Source: Candidatus Kuenenbacteria bacterium
GTDB lineage: Bacteria; Patescibacteriota; Patescibacteriia; UBA2591; PGYQ01
Assembly (NCBI GenBank): GCA_016209005.1
Contig: JACQWZ010000074.1
Span: 1-14,272 of the forward strand
Length of the DNA: 14,272 nt
Direction: 5' to 3'
Below the pieces are notes generated by a model, which saw only the letters and a program-made list of their open reading frames with translations, was not told where the DNA came from and did no database searches. Below are positions 7,176 to 13,190 of the stretch, one piece after another (the stretch's first letter is position 1; each line of letters opens with the position of its first letter). Both the position numbers and the translations under genes were made by a program.

Positions 7176-7940
7176 ATGAGCTACTATAATTATTATCCTC
7201 GGTATATTTCTGTTAGCGAAAGATGCGATAAAGCGCGAAAAAAACTAAAACAATTGAAGAAAAAGAATCCCAATATTACGCCCTTGATTTTAAATGGAAC
7301 CAAACTTGTTAATACTTGGTGGGGCAAGGCATGGAACACAAATCTTGAAAAATACGCAGATTATTCAAATAGGATTGGTAGAGGCCGCAGTTATATTAGA
7401 AATGGTTTTGTTTTGGATTTTAAAATAAAACCAGGGGAAATAACATCGCTTGTGCAAGGGACAGAATCGCATCCCTATAAAGTAATAATAAAAATAAAAC
7501 CATTGGATAAAAAAGTATGGAATAAAATAAAAAAACAATGCGAAGGAAAAATAGAATCTTTGCAAGAACTTATTGAAGGCAGGTTTCCCAAGAATTTAAT
7601 TGAAATATTTATTGCAAAAAGCAAAGGATTATTTCCGTCGCCTAAAGAAATTGAATTTGATTGCGATTGTTTAGACTGGGCAAGCATGTGTAAACATGTG
7701 GCAGCGACGCTTTATGGTGTTGGTGTAAAATTAGACGATGATCCTAAATTATTTTTTCTTTTGCGTAAAGTTCAAATAAATGATTTAATAACCGAAGCTT
7801 TGCGCGATAAATCAAAAAAGATGCTTAAAAAAGCAAAGGAAAAAACATCTCGCGTGATTGATAATTTAGATGCAGTTGAAATGTTTGGCATAGAGATTGA
7901 CAAAAAAATTATTTTTGTCAAGAAAAAAAAGGACCAATAA
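7176..7940 (+). CDS. SWIM zinc-finger protein
   Basis: A 254-residue protein of the bacterial SWIM family. The N-terminal part carries LNGTKLVNTWWGKAWNTNLE and a RIGRGRSYIRNGFVLDFKI block (about residues 39-87), which open most bacterial SWIM proteins that pair with SNF2 helicases. The zinc site is C163-x-C165-x6-C172-x-H174, within CDCLDWASMCKHVAATLYGVG, the canonical CxCxnCxH pattern. The basic C-terminal tail may bind nucleic acid. In many bacteria this gene is directly adjacent to a SNF2 helicase; here the helicase ends 2.4 kb upstream, with the 173-residue gene and the AbiE pair between. Function is unproven; a DNA- or protein-binding partner of the helicase is the usual guess. No Shine-Dalgarno site precedes the ATG. 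Confidence 0.93.
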   Translation: MSYYNYYPRYISVSERCDKARKKLKQLKKKNPNITPLILNGTKLVNTWWGKAWNTNLEKYADYSNRIGRGRSYIRNGFVLDFKIKPGEITSLVQGTESHPYKVIIKIKPLDKKVWNKIKKQCEGKIESLQELIEGRFPKNLIEIFIAKSKGLFPSPKEIEFDCDCLDWASMCKHVAATLYGVGVKLDDDPKLFFLLRKVQINDLITEALRDKSKKMLKKAKEKTSRVIDNLDAVEMFGIEIDKKIIFVKKKKDQ

Positions 7941-7955
7941 ATCTGCAATGATTAA

Positions 7956-8108
7956 ACTTTTAAACTTATTTGGTTGCCATTAAATGAGGCGATTTCTAAA
8001 GTTGAAAACGACAAACCAACAAATTATCAAGGTTCTTTTATTCAAAAAAGAGATATTATTTTTTTGAAAAAAGTTGATAGTAAAATTAGACGGACGCGCG
8101 ACGTCTGA
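7956..8108 (+). pseudogene. C-terminal remnant of a Nudix-like hydrolase gene
   Basis: Between the SWIM gene and the next start a 50-codon open frame has no ATG at its head. It begins after TAA 7953-7955 and reads IWLPLNEAISKVENDKP, then NYQGSFIQKRDIIFLKKV, then IRRTRDV and TGA. The W-L-P-L-x-E-A block followed by a YxGxFIxKRDxxFL tail is the usual C-terminal part of several Nudix hydrolases. The catalytic Nudix box (GX5EX7REUXEEXGU) is absent, so this is a leftover. The last codons and the stop come from a GC-rich palindromic repeat at 8089-8111, related to one inside the aldolase gene. Confidence 0.5.
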
Positions 8109-8111
8109 CCA
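8089..8111. repeat. GC-rich palindromic repeat, copy 1
   Basis: A 23-base sequence, over 65% G+C in DNA that is otherwise about 30%, matching 20 of 23 bases of 9010-9032 in the same orientation. Its arms are imperfect here (ACGGACG against CGTCTG-like). It supplies the stop codon of the Nudix-like remnant and ends just before the ATG at 8120. Confidence 0.6.
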
Positions 8112-8119
8112 TTCTTATT

Positions 8120-8395
8120 ATGACAATAGATAAAGGTTTAGAAAAAATAGGCGATTTATTAAAAATAACGCCCTGCCAGCGCCGACCAGCGCCGCCAGCT
8201 TATGTTTGGCAAGATTTGGCATTGCGCGTAATCAAGGAATTAAATATCCCAAATTTTAAAAGAAATTCAATTTTTAAAGTTTGTAAAGAAAACTCCCAAA
8301 TAATAATTTTAAAATGTCTTAATGACACAAAAGAACTCTGTAAAACAGGACAAAAATGGCGTTATTTTTTTAAGCTAATAAATGAAAGTAAATAA
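8120..8395 (+). CDS. Small conserved hypothetical protein, 91 aa
   Basis: A 91-residue protein of unknown function, probably cytoplasmic. From residue 29 it reads VWQDLALRVIKELNIP, then a block with SIFKVCKENSQIIILKCLNDTKELCKTGQKWRYFFKLI split over two helices. Three Cys (in VCK, KCL and LCK) are spaced through this part, and the dense Trp/Phe pattern suggests a compact helical fold. I recall similar ~90-residue proteins in Patescibacteria with no assigned role. A short GC-rich direct repeat at 8176-8195 encodes the CQRRPAPPAY segment before the conserved part. It starts 11 bases after the Nudix-like remnant and is followed 29 bases later by the aldolase gene, so co-transcription with the aldolase is likely. 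Confidence 0.7.
   Translation: MTIDKGLEKIGDLLKITPCQRRPAPPAYVWQDLALRVIKELNIPNFKRNSIFKVCKENSQIIILKCLNDTKELCKTGQKWRYFFKLINESK
8176..8195. repeat. Two tandem 10-bp GC-rich units inside the 91-aa gene
   Basis: CCAGCGCCGA (8176-8185) is followed directly by CCAGCGCCGC (8186-8195), nine of ten bases identical. The 10-base unit does not preserve frame on its own. It lies in the N-terminal linker, where the translation reads QRRPAP. Confidence 0.6.
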
Positions 8396-8424
8396 AAAAA
8401 CATAATAAATTTTTAAAATATTTT

Positions 8425-9405
8425 ATGCCCATCAATTATAAAAATTTAGGACTTGTCACAACAAAAGAAATGTTTAAAAAAGCGATTAAAGAAAAATTTG
8501 CCATACCGGCTTATAATTTTTCTAATATGGAACAATTACAAGCAATTATTCAAGGATGCGTTGAAACTGACTCCCCTGTTATCTTACAAGTATCAAGTAG
8601 CGCGTATAAATACGCAAGCCCAATTTTATTGCGTCATATGATTATTGGCGCTTTACAAATAGTTAAAGAAAGTGGCGCGAAAATACCTGTCGTTTTGCAT
8701 CTTGATCATGGCGACAGTTTTGAATTATGCAAATTTTGCATTGATAATGGATTTAGTTCAGTAATGATTGATGGTTCTTTTCTTTCATATGAAAAAAATA
8801 TTTGCTTAACTAAAAAAGTGGCGCGGTACGCTCATTCTAAAAATGTTGTTGTTGAAGGAGAACTAGGAGTTTTAGCTGGAATTAAAGATAATATAAAAGC
8901 TGAAAAAAAATTTTACACTCAACCAGAAAAAGTTAAAGATTTTATTTTAAAAACAGGCGTTGATTCTTTGGCGATTGCCATTGGGACTAGTCATGGCGCG
9001 TATAAAATAGTCGGACGTGCGACGTCCGACCACACATTGCGATTTGATATTCTTAAGAAAATAAAAAAACAATTACCAAATTTTCCAATTGTTTTACATG
9101 GCGCCAGTTCAATTTTGCCAAAATACATAAATATAATTAATCAATTTGGCGGCGACATTGAAAATGCCGTTGGTATTTCTGAAAGCCAATTACGAAAAGC
9201 GATAAAAAATGGCGTTTGTAAAATTAATATTGATTCAGATATTCGCCTTGTAATGACAGCTATTATTCGTAAAACATTGGTTGAAAATCCAAAAGAATTT
9301 GATCCCAGAAAATATCTCGGTCCTTCGCGCGAAGAATTAATTAAAATAATTAAATATAAAAATAAAAAAATATTCGGCTCGGCAAGATATGGACACAAAA
9401 AATAG
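8425..9405 (+). CDS. fba: Class II fructose-bisphosphate aldolase
   Basis: Catalyses reversible cleavage of fructose 1,6-bisphosphate to dihydroxyacetone phosphate and glyceraldehyde 3-phosphate in glycolysis/gluconeogenesis. Length is 326 residues. Family signatures are PAYNFSNMEQ near the N-terminus, HLDHGD (H92, D94 and H95; catalytic Asp and zinc ligand), a VEGELG block (E144/E146), GTSHGAYK (zinc-ligand H190), LHGASS (zinc-ligand H225), and KINIDSDIR with the RKYLGPSRE C-terminal block. All expected metal and catalytic residues are present. Oddity: directly after GTSHGAYK a 21-bp GC-rich palindrome (9010-9030) encodes V196-G-R-A-T-S-D202 in frame, making that surface loop about four residues longer than I expect for the family. 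Gene order and spacing suggest one transcript with the 91-residue gene. No Shine-Dalgarno site is visible. Confidence 0.95.
   Translation: MPINYKNLGLVTTKEMFKKAIKEKFAIPAYNFSNMEQLQAIIQGCVETDSPVILQVSSSAYKYASPILLRHMIIGALQIVKESGAKIPVVLHLDHGDSFELCKFCIDNGFSSVMIDGSFLSYEKNICLTKKVARYAHSKNVVVEGELGVLAGIKDNIKAEKKFYTQPEKVKDFILKTGVDSLAIAIGTSHGAYKIVGRATSDHTLRFDILKKIKKQLPNFPIVLHGASSILPKYINIINQFGGDIENAVGISESQLRKAIKNGVCKINIDSDIRLVMTAIIRKTLVENPKEFDPRKYLGPSREELIKIIKYKNKKIFGSARYGHKK
9010..9032. repeat. GC-rich palindromic repeat, copy 2, in frame inside fba
   Basis: Nine-base arms GTCGGACGT and ACGTCCGAC are perfect inverted repeats around GCG; with the next two bases the unit is 23 bp and matches 8089-8111 at 20 of 23 positions. 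The palindrome itself is exactly seven codons of the aldolase gene. It is far richer in G+C than the flanking coding DNA. Confidence 0.75.
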
Positions 9406-9433
9406 TTAAAAGTTTAAAGTGCAAAGTGTAAAG
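9406..9433. repeat. Seven-base repeats, unit NNNAAAG, four units
   Basis: TTAAAAG, TTTAAAG, TGCAAAG and TGTAAAG follow one another without gaps from just after the fba stop and end exactly at the first base of the MITE-like element at 9434. Confidence 0.7.
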
Positions 9434-9551
9434 TCAGGACTTACGCAGTTTAATCAAAAAATGGCTAAAGTTAGCGAAAATTGAATTTTTGTTAATTTTT
9501 TATTTTTAGCTAATATTAGCCAAATGCACATTAATAGTGCGTAACTCCTGA
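9434..9551. mobile_element. 118-bp MITE-like element, copy A
   Basis: The ends are a 14-base inverted repeat, TCAGGACTTACGCA at the left and the reverse complement of TCAGGAGTTACGCA at the right (13 of 14 match). A second inverted pair, TGGCTAAAGTTAGC (9462-9475) and its counterpart at 9509-9522 (12 of 14), lets nearly the whole element fold into one interrupted hairpin. There is no coding capacity, so movement would need a transposase from elsewhere. The copy at 14003-14120 is in the opposite orientation and matches at 117 of 118 bases. I cannot assign it to an insertion-sequence family. No clear target duplication is visible here. Confidence 0.85.
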
Positions 9552-9570
9552 AATTAGAAATTAGAAATTG
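9550..9570. repeat. Seven-base repeats, unit GAAATTA, three units
   Basis: GAAATTA, GAAATTA and GAAATTG run on from the last two bases of MITE copy A. A similar series follows copy B at 14119, though the two elements are in opposite orientation. Confidence 0.7.
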
Positions 9571-9594
9571 CAAAAATTTTTCCTAAAATTTTTG
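9571..9594. repeat. AT-rich perfect hairpin upstream of gyrA
   Basis: CAAAAATTTT and AAAATTTTTG form a perfect ten-base stem around TCCT, followed by a T-rich run up to the gyrA start at 9605. It could slow transcription from fba or shape the gyrA leader, but with only one G-C pair it is a weak terminator candidate. Confidence 0.4.
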
Positions 9595-9604
9595 TTTATT
9601 TTTT

Positions 9605-12106
9605 ATGTTAAAAAGATTAAAAAATAATAAAAAAAATGATTTAAATAAAACAGATGAAATTTTTATAGAAAAAATTAATCCTTTTTCTATTACCGAAGAA
9701 ATGAAAACTTCTTATTTGGATTACGCGATGTCTGTTATTGTCGCTCGAGCTTTGCCGGACGCGCGAGATGGTTTAAAGCCGGTTCATCGTCGAATACTTT
9801 ACGCGATGTGGGATATGGGACTTAAATCCGGAGGCAGATTTAGAAAATCCGCAACAGTGGTCGGTGAGTGCCTTGGGAAATATCATCCGCACGGAGATGT
9901 TGCTGTTTATGATTCAATGGTTAGAATGGCCCAAGATTTTTCCATGCGTTATCCTTTAATTAATGGACAGGGCAATTTTGGTTCAATGGATGGGGATAAC
10001 GCGGCAGCCATGAGATACACGGAAGCAAAAATGGCTCAGATTGCCGAGGAATTACTTTTTGATCTTGAAAAAAACACAGTTGATTTTATTCCTAATTATG
10101 ATGAATCTCACAAAGAACCGCGAGTTTTGCCGGCTAAATTACCAAACTTATTGCTTAATGGAAGCATGGGAATTGCCGTGGGTATGGCGACTAATATTCC
10201 ACCGCATAATTTAAATGAACTTTGTCAAGGAATTATTTATTTAATTGATCATCCAGAATGTGTTATTGAGGAATTAATGAATTTTATTAAAGGACCGGAT
10301 TTCCCGACTGGTGGAATTATTTACAATGCCGATGAAATTAAACAAGCCTACACAACAGGAAAAGGAAGCATTCCAGTACGATCAAAAACAGAAATAATAG
10401 AAACTCATCCGGGCCATTTTAAAATTATTGTTTCAGAAATTCCTTATCAGGTTAATAAAGCGCAACTTTTGGAAAAAATTGCCGAGTTAGTTAAAAATAA
10501 AAAAATTGAAGGCATAAAAGATTTAAGAGACGAATCAAATAAAGAAGGGGTCCGAGTCGTTATTGAATTAAAAAAAGACACCTATCCTCAAAAAATTCTC
10601 AATCGTCTTTTTCAATTAACTCAACTTCAAGACACTTTTCATGTTAATATGATTGCTTTAGTTGATGGGATTCAGCCAAAACTTTTAACTTTAAAATCAA
10701 TTTTAGAAGAATATATTAAACACAGAGAAGTGGTTATTAAAAGAAGAACTGAATTTGAATTAATACAAGCCCGAGAAAGAGCTCACATTTTGGCTGGATT
10801 AAAAATCGCTTTAGCCAATATTGACGCGATTATAAAAGTAATAAAAAAATCAAAAGACAGAGAAGAAGCAAAAAATAATTTAATAAAAATATTTAAATTG
10901 AGTGAAAGACAAACAGTTGCTATTTTAGAAATGAAATTGCAACAATTGGTTAATTTAGAAAAAATGAAAGTGGAGCAAGAATTAGAAGAAAAATTAAAAT
11001 TAATAAAAAAACTTGAGGAAATTTTAGCTAGCAGAAAAAATATTTTAAAAATTATAAAAGAAAATTTAGCACAATTGCAAGAAAAATTTAAAGATGAAAG
11101 AAAAACTCAAATTGATATTCAAACAATAAAAGAATTTTCTCAAGAAGATTTAATTCCAAATGAACCGTGCGTCGTTGTTGTGACTCGAGATGGATATATA
11201 AAACGATTGGCTCCGGAAACATTTAAGGTTCAGGCGCGAGGCGGAAAAGGAATTATAGGATTAACAACAAAAGAAGAAGATGTTGTTGAACATTTATTTA
11301 CAACAACAACGCATTCTAATTTATTATTTTTTACTTCTCAAGGACGAGTTTTTCAACTCAAAGCTTATGATGTGCCAGTCGCTTCTCGAATAGCCAAGGG
11401 ACAAGCTTTGGTTAATTTTTTACAAATTACTTCCGAAGAAAAAATTTCCGCTATTCAGCATTCGACCACACAAAAAGATTGTAAATATTTAGTGATGACC
11501 ACGGAAAAAGGAATTATTAAAAAAGTTGATATCGCTGATTTTATTAATGTTCGTCGTTCTGGATTAATCGCTATTAAGCTTAAAAAAGACGATCTTTTAA
11601 AATGGGTTAAATCTTCTTCCGGAAAAGATGAAATTATTTTAGTTACCGCTTTGGGTCAAGCGATTAAATTTAAAGAAGGACAAATTAGAGGAATGGGCCG
11701 AACAGCTTCGGGTGTATTTGGCATTAGACTTAAAAAAGATGATAAAGTGATAGAAATGGATATAATAGATTCTAAAACTAACGAAGCGAAACTTTTAATT
11801 GTTAGTGAAAATGGATTTGGTAAAATGACAAAATTAAATTCATATCGTTTGCAAGGACGAGGAGGCAAAGGAATTAAAACCGCTAAGGTTACTAATAAAA
11901 TAGGAAAAATTGTTTCAGCCATGGTGGTTAATGAAAAAAATCTTTCCGAAGAAATAACCGGCGATTTAGTTATTATTTCTATTCAAGGCCAAGTCATTCG
12001 CTTGCCTTTAAAAAAGGTTTCAGTCTCTGGTCGTGTTACTCAAGGAGTGAGATTAATGAGATTAAAAAATAAAAATGATAAAATCGCCTCAGTGACTTTG
12101 GTTTAA
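9605..12106 (+). CDS. gyrA: DNA gyrase subunit A
   Basis: The DNA-breaking and rejoining subunit of gyrase, which works with GyrB to introduce negative supercoils. Length is 833 residues. The N-terminal breakage-reunion domain has YAMSVIVARALPDARDGLKPVHRR, the quinolone-region block HPHGD-V99-AVYD103, and the catalytic R137-Y138 in AAAMRYTE. A long coiled-coil tower follows (about 380-500, Lys/Glu/Leu-rich), then the C-terminal beta-pinwheel with a GyrA box at residues 543-549 reading QARGGKG and a second blade copy, QGRGGKG, at 750-756. The GyrA box distinguishes gyrase from topoisomerase IV ParC, although its second residue is Ala instead of Arg. V99 sits where Escherichia coli has Ser83. 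The first ~25 residues (Lys/Asn-rich) are not conserved and the true start could be a little downstream; the ATG at 9605 lacks a Shine-Dalgarno site. Confidence 0.96.
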   Translation: MLKRLKNNKKNDLNKTDEIFIEKINPFSITEEMKTSYLDYAMSVIVARALPDARDGLKPVHRRILYAMWDMGLKSGGRFRKSATVVGECLGKYHPHGDVAVYDSMVRMAQDFSMRYPLINGQGNFGSMDGDNAAAMRYTEAKMAQIAEELLFDLEKNTVDFIPNYDESHKEPRVLPAKLPNLLLNGSMGIAVGMATNIPPHNLNELCQGIIYLIDHPECVIEELMNFIKGPDFPTGGIIYNADEIKQAYTTGKGSIPVRSKTEIIETHPGHFKIIVSEIPYQVNKAQLLEKIAELVKNKKIEGIKDLRDESNKEGVRVVIELKKDTYPQKILNRLFQLTQLQDTFHVNMIALVDGIQPKLLTLKSILEEYIKHREVVIKRRTEFELIQARERAHILAGLKIALANIDAIIKVIKKSKDREEAKNNLIKIFKLSERQTVAILEMKLQQLVNLEKMKVEQELEEKLKLIKKLEEILASRKNILKIIKENLAQLQEKFKDERKTQIDIQTIKEFSQEDLIPNEPCVVVVTRDGYIKRLAPETFKVQARGGKGIIGLTTKEEDVVEHLFTTTTHSNLLFFTSQGRVFQLKAYDVPVASRIAKGQALVNFLQITSEEKISAIQHSTTQKDCKYLVMTTEKGIIKKVDIADFINVRRSGLIAIKLKKDDLLKWVKSSSGKDEIILVTALGQAIKFKEGQIRGMGRTASGVFGIRLKKDDKVIEMDIIDSKTNEAKLLIVSENGFGKMTKLNSYRLQGRGGKGIKTAKVTNKIGKIVSAMVVNEKNLSEEITGDLVIISIQGQVIRLPLKKVSVSGRVTQGVRLMRLKNKNDKIASVTLV

Positions 12107-12138
12107 ATTATAAACAATATTTTTTATTTTTATATTAT

Positions 12139-12162
12139 CTGTGTTTAATTTTACAAACACGG
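12139..12162 (+). other. Small hairpin between gyrA and the broken cysteine-rich gene
   Basis: CTGTGTTT and AAACACGG can form an eight-base stem (one G-T pair) around AATTTTAC, 33 bases after the gyrA stop. No T-run follows, so it is not a classical terminator. It ends 16 bases before the ATG at 12179 and includes the bases just upstream of an AAAAGGAA Shine-Dalgarno-like site. Confidence 0.3.
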
Positions 12163-12178
12163 AAAAGGAATTAAATTT

Positions 12179-12250
12179 ATGAAGAAATTTATTATGCCAA
12201 TTATTATAATCGCAATTATTATTATGGGTATTTGGTATGGAGTTTTATAA
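12179..12250 (+). CDS. Short ORF: signal anchor of the broken cysteine-rich protein
   Basis: A 23-residue frame: Met-Lys-Lys-Phe, then an Ile-rich helix with IIIIAIIIMGIWYGVL, ending at TAA 12248. It has a Shine-Dalgarno-like AAAAGGAA about ten bases upstream. This is the standard shape of an N-terminal membrane anchor or uncleaved signal peptide. It could be a genuine small membrane peptide, but the next large frame continues in the same phase after the stop, so I read it as the detached front of that gene. Confidence 0.5.
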   Translation: MKKFIMPIIIIAIIIMGIWYGVL

Positions 12251-12289
12251 AATACAACACAAAATACAATAAAGAAAGAAAATATTAAA

Positions 12290-12631
12290 ATGAAATTTTT
12301 TTTTAAGAAAAATTTTAGGTGTGATGATTCTGCATTAAGTACTAGCATCCAAATTAACAATATTCTATGGTTAAATAATAAAACATTAGAAATAAAATCT
12401 TGCATTTCGCTTTATTATTTAAATTCTCTTACGAAAGGCGATTTTGAAATTCAAGGTAATGACTTAATTTTAAAATTTGATACAAAAACAAAAAAAATAT
12501 TACCCGGTGAAGCTGTTTGTTTTAGTTGTATGAAACATTATGAAGCAACATATAAATTTACTGGTTTAGAAAAAAACAATATAACTTTAAAGTTGAAGCA
12601 GAAGGGCGAATCATTTATTAATCAAAAATAA
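12290..12631 (+). CDS. Middle part of the broken cysteine-rich protein, 113 aa
   Basis: The 113-residue frame starts at an ATG that is probably internal, since the frame is open upstream for 13 codons back to TAA 12248. It is basic at the start (FFFKKNFRCDD) and then looks beta-rich: IQINNILWLNNKTLEIKSCISLYYL, a DLILKFDTKTKKILPGEAVCF stretch around residues 64-84, and NNITLKLKQKG near the end. Four Cys fit an exported domain. I recognise no named family, though alternating strands and the PGE turn resemble a small immunoglobulin-like or carbohydrate-binding-like sandwich. Translation ends early at 12631 because of the A-tract frameshift. Confidence 0.6.
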   Translation: MKFFFKKNFRCDDSALSTSIQINNILWLNNKTLEIKSCISLYYLNSLTKGDFEIQGNDLILKFDTKTKKILPGEAVCFSCMKHYEATYKFTGLEKNNITLKLKQKGESFINQK

Positions 12632-13167
12632 CTCAATTCACAGCTCAAACACCAGAAGATTGTAAAAAAAATACCACTGAAGAAGAAAAAATTGATTGTC
12701 TTTTAAAACTTGTTAATAGAACACAGAACGATGAAATATGTTTATTACTAGAAATTAAAAATAGCAAAAACACAGAAGAATGCATTAAAAAATTAATAAA
12801 TAACACAGGGGGGTATAAAGAATGTGAAAAATTTAAAACTGAACAAGGCCTACAAACTTGTTATTATTATTGGGCGCAACTTGCAAATAAAACTGAAGAA
12901 AATTCTAAAATTTGTGATTTATTAAAAAATAACATTGAAAAAGACCATTGTTATACATTATTTGCTTCTTACCTTGAATGTGAAAACATTATAGATATTA
13001 ATCGTAGAAATCTTTGTTATAGTCAAAAAGCAATATATGAATGTTTAAAAAAAATAGAAACAAAACAAAAATGTTCTTTGGATTTTTGTAAAAAGATAAC
13101 AGATGTTTATGATTCTGACGAATGTTTAAAAGTATTAAATAATTGGATGAAGGAAAAGGGTATTTAA
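12622..13167 (+). pseudogene. C-terminal cysteine-rich helical repeat part, start-less frame, 181 aa
   Basis: Open for 181 codons with no ATG or GTG near its head; the only ATG is eight codons from its end. It contains 14 Cys, mostly in pairs that bracket predicted helices: PEDCKKN, KIDCLLK, EICLLLE, EECIKKL, KECEKF, QTCYYYWAQLA, KICDLLK, DHCYTLFA, LECENI, NLCYSQ, YECLKK, KCSLDFCKK and DECLKVL. Cys-x-x-Ile/Leu followed by Asp-x-Cys-Tyr-x-x-x-Ala is a helical repeat I recall from hypothetical exported proteins of Patescibacteria and DPANN archaea, presumably disulfide-linked helix pairs. An uninterrupted frame of this length, with regular Cys spacing, shows recent selection. It joins the preceding frame with one added A at 12624-12628. 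Confidence 0.65.
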
Positions 13168-13190
13168 AACAATAACACTAAATAATTTCT

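Larger units (their letters stand above)
12179..13167 (+). pseudogene. Broken gene for an exported cysteine-rich repeat protein (three pieces)
   Basis: Three open segments appear to be one gene of about 329 codons. Piece 1 (12179-12250) is a Lys-Lys start and a hydrophobic helix, preceded by AAAAGGAA. Piece 2 (12290-12631) is in the same frame, separated only by TAA 12248-12250 and 13 further codons. Piece 3 (12622-13167) is in another frame and has no start codon of its own. The 2/3 switch lies at the five-A run 12624-12628: one more A makes FINQK continue into ITQFTAQTPEDC. The product would be an N-terminally anchored or secreted protein with a C-terminal domain of repeated Cys-bearing helices. 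Sequencing error, recent gene death or frameshifting could all explain this. The in-frame TAA plus the frameshift make decay the simplest reading. Confidence 0.6.

Noticed and set aside
8453..8641. Rightward 62-codon frame inside fba
   Set aside because: Shadow frame of the aldolase N-terminus, which has the conserved PAYNFSN block.
9141..9398. Leftward 85-codon open frame inside fba
   Set aside because: Antisense to the conserved C-terminal half of the aldolase; no supporting signal.
9509..9520. TAATATTA core resembling a rolling-circle nick site
   Set aside because: It is the centre of the element's inner 12-base palindrome GCTAATATTAGC; no HUH nuclease gene is near, and the 14-base terminal inverted repeats point to a MITE-type element.
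9406..9570. CRISPR-like repeat array
   Set aside because: Units are seven bases without spacers, and no cas genes are present.
11656..11922. Leftward 88-codon open frame inside gyrA
   Set aside because: Lies fully in the beta-pinwheel coding part of gyrA, whose motifs are clear; no promoter or ribosome binding site.
12139..12162. Rho-independent terminator of gyrA
   Set aside because: The stem is followed by AAAAGG and not by a T-run; listed only as a hairpin.
12151..12405. Leftward 84-codon open frame with hydrophobic stretches
   Set aside because: It is the reverse complement of the Ile-rich anchor and of the cysteine-rich gene's middle part; AT-rich DNA read backwards gives Ile/Phe-rich strings. 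No start signal, and the forward frames have better protein character.
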